Source of the DNA: Edolisoma coerulescens
Taxonomy: Eukaryota; Chordata; Aves; Passeriformes; Campephagidae
Direction of reading: 5' to 3'
DNA length: 64,000 nt
NCBI GenBank assembly: GCA_013397115.1
Contig: VWZW01004026.1
Location: 744,652-808,651, forward strand
Shown here piece after piece: positions 50,919 through 59,900 of the stretch. The number at the start of each line of letters is the position of its first letter. The stretch's first letter is position 1. The notes beneath the pieces were generated by a model. It did no database searches and had not been told where the DNA came from. It saw nothing but the letters and a program-made list of their open reading frames with translations. Made by a program: the position numbers and the translations under genes.

Positions 50919-53900
50919 GTAATGGCTCCCCTCCCTCCCGGCCCTCCGCCTGCCGGGCTGTGCGCCGGGGGCAGCGTGCGGCCCGGCGGGGCTCTGCGAG
51001 AGCCCGGCCGTCCCCACCCGGCCTCCGCCGCCCCTCGCCGGTCTTCTGCCCGCTGCTCTTCCACTCCGCTCCCGCTGCAGACGTGGAGGGGGCGGCGGCG
51101 CTCCCCTAGGGGGAAGTGCTTCCCTAAGGAAATGCCGAAGGCTTCCCCTTCAGACACGGTGCCTTTCGATTTAGTGGGCTTGGGTAGTTTTTTGTCCGGT
51201 TGCTGAGTCCGAGGCAGCTGTCCGTACCCACAGCGTGCTCTGGTAGAGGTTCTGGCACCAGGTTATATCAGTAGAGGTGCATTGGGCACCGGATTATATC
51301 AGTATATCTTATAATGTCTCACCGCTTTATAATCACGCAAACACATCTGGTTAGGTTGTTGCTGGTGGGTGTAATGATATTTGTCTTCCCGTTAGGCATA
51401 ATACTGGCAGCATAGAAGCTGGCTTTTTTTCACAGATCTCTGGCAGTATTCTGTTTCTCCAAATAAGAAAAAAAGTTGTGTCAAATAATTTTATGGGTTT
51501 CTTAATCTCTTGTTTTGGGGCAGGTCATGAACTGACAGAGATAAGAGAGCGATCTCTGAAGACTATTCTGTTTAAGTTAGACCACAACTTGATTTCCTAT
51601 GCTGATCTGGTCCACGAAAAAGCTCTTTTTCGTAACCTTTTGGAGTGGTTCAATTTCCCAGTCGTACCAGTAAAAGAGGAAGTATTAAATTTTGTGAACA
51701 GTTTGATCAAGGTATGACCTACTAACATTCATTTATTTTTCAACTATATGTCTTTAGAATGCCGAAGCTAAATAAAGCTGGATATTACTTGACTTTGTCG
51801 CTCCATGTAATGAGATTTTTAGAGTGTTTTACAAAGACAGGAGTAATAAAGCCACTGTGTGTAGACCGAAATTAAAACAATTTCAGTAACTTCAAATGGG
51901 TCAGGGAGCGATAGCTGAGAAAAATAGTTTTTTTCTGAGTTTCTGCTTTAGTTTCTCTGCTTCTTCAGTTTCTCATTTAGAGCTTCATTTTTAACTTGGA
52001 GCATGATTTGCAGCTAAACATTTGCACTGTTCCTGGAAAGTAAAGATTTGAACATTGGTATAACTAATTTGAGAAAATGTTACAGCAACTTCAGATATCT
52101 CAGATTTTTACATTCTTGTGTTATAATCACTAAACTGCAGCTATGCAGAGTTAAAAAACAACCCATCCTTGATACTGATGGATGGATGTCATGGTTTAAC
52201 CCCACTCAGAAGCCAAGCCCCACACAGCCACTTGCTCACTTCCCCACCAGTGGGACTGGGGAGAAAATAGGAATGGTAAAAGGGAGAAGACTCATGGGTT
52301 GAGACAAAGGCACTTTCATAGGAAAAGCAAAAGCTGTGTGCACAAGCAAAGCAAAACAAGGGATTAATTCACTGCTTCCCATGGACGGGCAGGTGTTCAG
52401 TCACCCACGGTGACTTGAGAAGACAAATGCAATCACTCCAGATGTCTCCCCCTTCCTCCTCATTTCACCACCTTTATAGACTGAGCATGCCAGTGGGACT
52501 AGATGATCTTTAAGGTCCCTTCCAACCCAGGCCTTTTTGTGATTCTGTGATAGGGCATATCCCTCTGGTCAGTTGGGGTCACCTGTCCTGGCTGTGTCTC
52601 CTCCTAACCTCCCATGCACTCCCAGATCCCTTGCCAGGAAAGTGGAAAAGCCTTTAGTTCTGTGTAAGCCCTGCTTAGCAGTAACAAAAATATCTCTGTA
52701 TTATCAACCATGTGTTCAGCACAGATCCAAAACACAGCCCCATGCCAGCCACTGGGAAGAAAATTAACTCTACTTCAGCACAATGATCTAAATGATAAAG
52801 GCAAAATATAACTTAAGAATTACAATTCTTTTCCTTCTTCCCCCTGCTGCTCTCTATCCCCTGCCCAGATCCAGAGACCTTAAGACTCTTCAAACTAACT
52901 TTGTCAGTTATTTGTCTTAATGTAGCATCCACCTGCTGCCCAGAAAATGATTGGAATTGGTGCAGTGGAGTTCTTCTCTCAGCTTCGCTCCGATGTGGAT
53001 CCAAACTTGCAGGCCATAATTGATGGGATTGTGGATGGACTGTTTTTTCTTCCTTCTGAACTCCCTTCTAGTTCTTTATCAGTATGTTATCAAGCTCAGG
53101 CTCAGCCTTCAGTAGATCAGCCAGGTAAATTATGTATTTTGAACTGTAATTTTTTTTAAATTAAAATAAAGTAAATGAAAAGGCTGTGAGAAGCTGATGT
53201 TTTCAGGCATGGTAGATGAATTATTCCTGAGAGATCAGTGAAGTGTGTGGTAATCAGATTCTGCCAGAGACGGTGTGACCTTAGCTAAATCACCTGGTAG
53301 CATTCCTGTAATGGAATTCCCTATCCATTTCCTCAGTATATAATATCTGTTTTCTGTAATGTACAAAGAGCATAGCACAACTTCCAAGGACAGCTTTATG
53401 GCAGCAAGTGTAGCAACTTAGAATAAATCTGTAATTTAGCCAGTATACTTTGCTGCTGTTCTTTGTATAGTAGGCTTTGTCTTCGAAAGTAATTCAAATT
53501 TTACAAAAAAAAAAAAAAAGAAAAAAAGCAGTAGTTGACCCTGGTAGAATGATTTTTAAAACTACGGTAGTTGTAGGCACTATCTACTTAGTATTGGATA
53601 AACATTTGTCATAGAAAAACACATAAACTTTCTTTAAACTGTCATGTTATGTGTGAAGTGCTATTGCTTGCATCTGTTACGTAGCTCATTATCTGTCTGT
53701 TACAATGATGTACATTTCCTCCTAGATGTAGTCTAACCCGTGTGGTTCTCCTCTTCTGCCTTAAAAATTTTAGAACAGAGTTTGACGGAGAAAATTACGT
53801 ATCATAGAGGTCCTTACTTCATTCTCCTGCTTATTGTGGGAAAGACACTGCTGTTACACAGTGCATGTAATAGTAATGACCACACTGCTGTCATTCATAC

Positions 53901-56900
53901 TGTGCAGTCACAGAGATAAAAGTAATTTTTTGGCGGTTTCTGATGCCTCTCTAATGCTTGGAGTTTTAGTTCACTAGAACATTGTGCCTGCTGACTGATT
54001 TTTTTAAATTTTTTTTTTCCTTCCTGTGCCCACATAGGGGCAGATTTTTGCTTAATGTTTCTCCTGTATGGGGAAGAATAATCTTTTACATGTGCATTCT
54101 TAAATTATATCTTTCTGCAACTACTCAGTGGAAGTTCTTTATACTGTAAATTGTATGCATGTGTGGATGGAATAATCTCAATGCTTCCCAACAGGGGTGT
54201 TGTATTTTTCTTTCTGTTTCACCTTCAGTTACTGGGAAAAACTGTAAACTGATAACCTGGCATTATCTAGTTGGATCGTTTGAACCAAATATTATGGTCT
54301 GGAGAGATTGCTTTTAGTGTTAACATTCCTTGTGTATATTTTTATACAGTTTGCATATCAATGACATGTAGCAATATACATATTATATACAAGAGGGCAA
54401 CTTTTCAGGTGACTTAAGAAGACAGCAATTTTGGTAGAAAAAGGTAATTTTATTACTACATAGGTAGATTAAAGGAAAACCTTTTATTTGGCTGCCAATT
54501 CTCCATCAGGCAACATATTTTGTGTAATTGTTTTTGCTATTGTTTATATAGTATGCAAGCTACTGTAAGAAAATGGAGAAAAAAACGCTCTTAACGGTTG
54601 TGGAATGTGATTATGAAAAAATAAACATTGACACAGTCTCTTTACTCCATTTTTCTGATCATTTGAGACTACTTTAACCTATTAAGGAAACTGATTTAAA
54701 ATTCAAGGGCAAAAGGGAGGCAGTTAAGGAAAAGCATGAAGATAAACTGAGTTTTTCTTTTTTGTATGTGTGCATTTTTTAAACTTACCCCTTTTTTTTA
54801 TTTTAGTTCTGCCTCAAGAGGAATTATTCACTGGATATTTTTGTCAAAGTAGAAGTCATCTGCCACAGTTAGAAATACCTCCCAAAAGAACAGTTGGTAT
54901 GTGTAGTTATAAGAGAATATGTTAATTACAGAAAGAGCTTAGAGTTGTAATGAGATGGAATTCCATTACAAATGTGGATAGCAAAATTGGCTCTTCTTTT
55001 TCCTATTGTTATTCTGTGAAATCTAACACCACAGAAGCTACAATAAAAATGCTTGTAAAAATGACATTCATCTTAGTATATATTTCCCTTTTCTAGTAAA
55101 TAGTGTAGCTCTTTGGAATATCTAAAGTACATTAAAAAGTGCTGCAATTTTAAGAATTTTTTAGTTGCCAGTGTTTTCCGGATGATCTGTGTTTCATTAT
55201 AAGAAGTGGCTGAAAAGTTTAAGTACCTTTTATTTCAATGAAACTTAGTCTGAAGTACCTTTCTACTTTTTAGAAAACAGGTTTAGGTGCTTTGCTTTGT
55301 ATTTAAAGGAATCTTTGCTTTGTATTTAATTAAAAACCAGTGTTTTGCTTTGATTTTTTTTGTCGAATGATATGAAGTGTTTCACTGACAAGCACAAATC
55401 AATAATATTTTAGCAAGTCTTTGCCTGTACCAGTATACTAGTAGCAGTTCACAGGAGAGTGTCATATTTAAAATACATGCTGAGATCTAGATTTTAAAAT
55501 ATGACTTTGCAGTTACTGTAGGTAAATCACCAGTTGAGTTTTTTAGTAGTGTATCAGCTATCTTAGGAATTGCACAATAATTATTACAAACTTTTAAGTT
55601 AAAAATAGCTTTAAAGTTATTTTCATTAAAAAGTTATTATGTGCCATAATTTTGTAAGAACAATAATTTCTACTGCTTTAAGAGTAAAACCATGAGGTCA
55701 ATTTTCCATTTTTAGAGATCATGCTAATGGATAAAATATTCTTTAGTAGCAGATCAAAATTATAATTTGATTGAAAGCATGATGTGGTGGATTGAGTATT
55801 CTTCCACTAATGCTGTGTTCGTTATTTGCTAAAGCTTTCTTCAATAAACGTATTTCATTTGGATTTGGCATGACCTTAGTGATGTTTTGGTATTGCTGAA
55901 AACTCTCATTAAAACCATTTGGATTTGTGCAAGTCTATATTTACTAAAAGGTATTTCTGTATAAGATAGTACATTGTTTATAAGTTTTTTACTTTGCGTT
56001 GGATGTATACAATATAATATTTCTATAAAATTTATTTGAGAACATCCACTCTGTTTTTTTGCAGTGAAATGCTTGAAATTTTCCACATTTCCGTGGCTAA
56101 CTCTGACTTCAACAGATAGACATGTTCTTTCATCAAATGAAAGGTGCAGTAGTAGAAACATTACAATTTCCTTGTTGGTTTTATTTTTCGGGAATAGTGG
56201 TTGTAAATTTCCGTCCTTCTGCATCATGAGGCTGTTCCTGTAAATAACCCAATGAGCTCATTTTTGATAAATGGTTGTAAAAACTGGGCTGAAGTTGGGC
56301 GGTGTCACTCTCCATTTTTTGTGTTTAAGTCAGAGTGTGTTTGAGTCTCTTGTTCATGACACTTCAGTCTGTGTTTTAGATTTCTTAAGTGGATCAAAGA
56401 TTTCATTCAGCTGATAATAGGACAAGCTGGAATAAAATCATTATTTACTTTACCCCCATGACCACTTGGTAGGAAAATCCCTACTTTCAGTAGTAGCTTA
56501 ACTAAGTTTAAGCCAATAAGTTTAGGTACAGGGCCTTATCCAGGCATTGAGTCATTCCAACTGTCTTTCTGCAGTGACTTTTTTTTTTTCTTTAATTTAG
56601 AAAAAGTATTTGAAGTGCCCCAAGGAAAAGTTGACACAGAGCTGTGATAGATTTCTAGCATAGGTTTTTTTGTGTGTTTGTTTTTTCCTTTTGAAAGACC
56701 TCTGAAGCTGGAGAACCTGTTTAATATTTAATTTCCTTTATGCCTGAGTGTAGAAAAAGAACACAGATTTGTAACACTGGACATATTTGATTTTTTACAG
56801 TGGTTTCAGAAGCAGTGGTTTCTAAAACAATTGAAAAAATTGAAGCAGACTATCCTAAAGATTCTTATTATTTACTAATATTTGTCTTAGAGAATAGCTA

Positions 56901-59900
56901 ATAAATTTCTCCCATATGTGTAATGCAAGAGCTTTTAATTTATACATGAACCTTAGTAATGAAAGAAACTGGTATGAGTAACATTATTTGCTATATACCA
57001 CTGAGATAATCACTAACTTCACAGGGAATTTCCAGTAGTTCTTATTTTAATTTCAAATTCAGAATCAATAAAGTTATTTCTCTTTTTGGAACCTAATTTT
57101 ACACGTGGGAATTTACACGAGTTCTTTGTTGTATACAGGATTCACATAGCTAAGGAATAATACAACTTAAGAAATAATATGACAATAGAATTACTGAGGT
57201 GTTTTCCTTAGATTCTTCGGTGTTGTGATTATAACTTTCTTGTAAAGACTTGTTCAGGCTGATAATTACTGGTTGGTTTTCTTTTCCTTTTAATACATAT
57301 TTAAATATGAACTTGTAGCTCTTTGAGAAGTAACAACCAAAGTTTAATTTGGAGTACGTGTGAGCTTCTTCAGGATGTGATTATGCAAGATTTTCCTGCA
57401 GAGATCTTCCTTCAAAGGCCAAAGATTGTACAGGCAAGAATTCACATAAAGTTTAAAGTTTTTATTGATATAAGTTATCCCAAGGATGAATTGATGCAAA
57501 TGATTCAATTTGTTTCTAAACAAAACAGTTAAACAGAAGTACCTTTATGCTAACTCTAGGTGCATAGGAAAGGGGACATTGGCTATATATTGTGGTTTTA
57601 AAGTTTTTTGCTTGTAATAATGTATATTGCTAAGCAGTAATGAAGTGTTTTCTGAAGTAATACTTTGTTTCTTCTTGATAAGATAAATCTGTGTCCTTGT
57701 TGTAGGCATACCTACTAATGGGCTCCCATAATGAAAGTTGGAAATATAATATGAAACTTGGCTTCTTCCTTAGGCCTTATAGTCTTGCATTCAGTAAGAA
57801 AACAGTAGTTGAGGCTATTTATTCTTTGCTGTGATTCTGAAAAACACTTGGGAACATTTTTGAACCATATTTAGCGTAAGACTTGCTGACATGTTTGTTC
57901 ATGAAGGTGATTAATGTTTGGGTCTTGGTGTTGGTGGTTTTGTCTTTGCAGAGCCTTTTGTCTCTGCTAAACCTGGCTTTTGGAGGAGATGGAAGACACC
58001 GGTTGGCTTTGCAGGCTGTGTCGTGCTTGCAACAGCTCTGCATCTTCTTGAGAAGTAGGCTTAACTTCCATAGAGATCCAAGTTTTTCTTCCTCAGAGCA
58101 AGGTAGGTATTTTTAAGTATTTGAGATACTGTTGTTTTTACTACAGATAAGATTGTCTAGAATGATGACAGAAAAAAAACAAAATCAGAACCTTACAGCA
58201 AATATAATCTTGTGAAATTATTTTGCTAAAGGGATGGTGTTCAGTAGTATTAATGTCAATTAAAAAATGTTGAGTACTTGCATTGTTTTAAAGTACTTAC
58301 TCAGTTTTAGTTTCCTGTGGTTCCCCATTCATCACCTTCTCCCAGTATCCAATTGTTTGTATGTCAGCAGGGGAGGGGTTTTTAACTAAAAGTAAATTAA
58401 GTCTGTAAAATAAAAGTGGGCAAAGTTTTAGAAAAGTTTTCAAGCTATTAGTACTTAACAATGTAGTTACTAATTTCATGAGCTATGTGAACTTTTTTTT
58501 TATGCTAATGGCTAAAAATAGTTTAATCATTGTTTTGAATTTTGCAATCATGAGAGCTGCTTCACAATGTTCTTAATGCTTAAATGTTGTAGCTCTAATG
58601 GTGTAGATTAGTTATAATGGTCTTCTTGTTTCCATTTTGTCATCTGAATTGAATCAACTTTGTTTCTGTAAATTGGTAGTCTGGTTCTCGTCATAAGATT
58701 GCCACTATATTTGGTGTCTTAAATTATATTGGCTGCTAATTCAGTTATAATATCAGCAAGTCCAACAGCCTTACCCAGACACTATGTTTCTATTTTTTAA
58801 ACTCATGATTTATGAGTCAGCTGGAATCTTCAATGGTTTTTACCTTGGAATCAGGTTTCCAAACTCTGCTACTTGCCAGTGATGAGTTGTTTTAGGTCAT
58901 CAGTATTTACGTGATGTTTTCCATATCCTACCTTAGTTACTTTTACTGTTCACTATGTAGTACCCTTCAGAATAATGGATTCCACTAAGGGAAAATATAT
59001 TCTTTGTGTTACATAAAGGCACAGCTTCCCAGAATTCGTCTATATCTTACTGTCAAGAAGCAAGAGGTGCTCCTCGTTCTCAGAATCCATCACCTGGAAG
59101 TAGCAGCCCTCGGCCCTCTGTAATTGGACGGACAGTTCAGCGTCCTAGAGGAGATGGTCAAGACTGGGATGCGGTATCCTCTAGGTGAATGAAACAGGAA
59201 ATAACTTACACTGCAGTTAAAAACATTTTAATGTAGGATTATATTATCAGCTCCTTGTCAGTGTGTGGAATGATGCAACCCTTTTGGTAATTTGTGAAGA
59301 TTCAAACTGTTTATGAATTAAACCATTCTTAAAGTGGTGTTCGGAATACATAAAATCGTTGCCACATTGTACCCAACCACCATTTTAAACAAAATCTCTT
59401 CCTGTCAATTGTTACTGCTTGTGCATGTATTTGTAAGACACAGGAAAACATTTATTCAGTCTGTTGCTGGAAAGTCAGGGATTTTTCTTTTTTTCAGCAG
59501 ATGACCTCTTTTAAGTGGAATGGCCATCCCATAGGCAACAGTATACAGTATTGACAAAAATGCTGTGCTGCATAAAGATTTCTGTTGAAGTCTTTAAAAT
59601 TTGTTGTTAAATGTGACAACAAATTTCGGTTCTATAACATCTACAAATTTGACTCTTATATGAAATTATAAATTGTCTGTATACCCTCAAAATGTAGAAG
59701 TTTTTGTGTGTGGTTTTGTTGCTCATCTTGACACAACAGACTTAAAGCTGCTGTTCAAGTACCAATGTCTTCTAGTATGTGGGATTTTAAAAGTCCTTGT
59801 AAATCTTTACTGTGTGCTTGTTGGTAGTTCTTTTGAATCTCTGTGATGTGTGGTCTTAGTGATTGAGTAACTCCTAGGTGTTCAAATAGACTGTGATGAG

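Larger units (their letters stand above)
50590..51110 (+). promoter_or_regulatory. RTTN: RTTN CpG-island promoter
   Basis: Very GC-rich, CpG-dense DNA surrounding the RTTN start codon at 50888. No TATA box is evident, as usual for broadly expressed centrosomal genes. Visible motif candidates are two ZNF143/STAF-type elements (50684-50700 and 50792-50805), an ETS-type CTTCCGG at 50736-50742 and a second GCGGAAGC at 50779-50786. The spacing places all of them within about 200 bases of the start codon. The transcription start site cannot be read from sequence alone. Confidence 0.8.
51712..52925 (+). other. RTTN: RTTN intron 2, about half occupied by a solo LTR
   Basis: 1214 bases with GT-AG ends. 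It holds the antisense ERV LTR at 52187-52782 with a nested CR1 fragment. The remaining sequence is unremarkable. Confidence 0.93.

Noticed and set aside
50681..51206. Open frames of 113-158 codons on both strands in the RTTN promoter
   Set aside because: Arg/Pro/Gly/Ala-rich shadows of a CpG island. The true product is fixed by the RTTN exon 1 to exon 2 junction.
55841..56227. 128-codon minus-strand open frame over RTTN exon 5
   Set aside because: It is the antisense shadow of exon 5 and its flanks; the sense strand encodes conserved rotatin residues.
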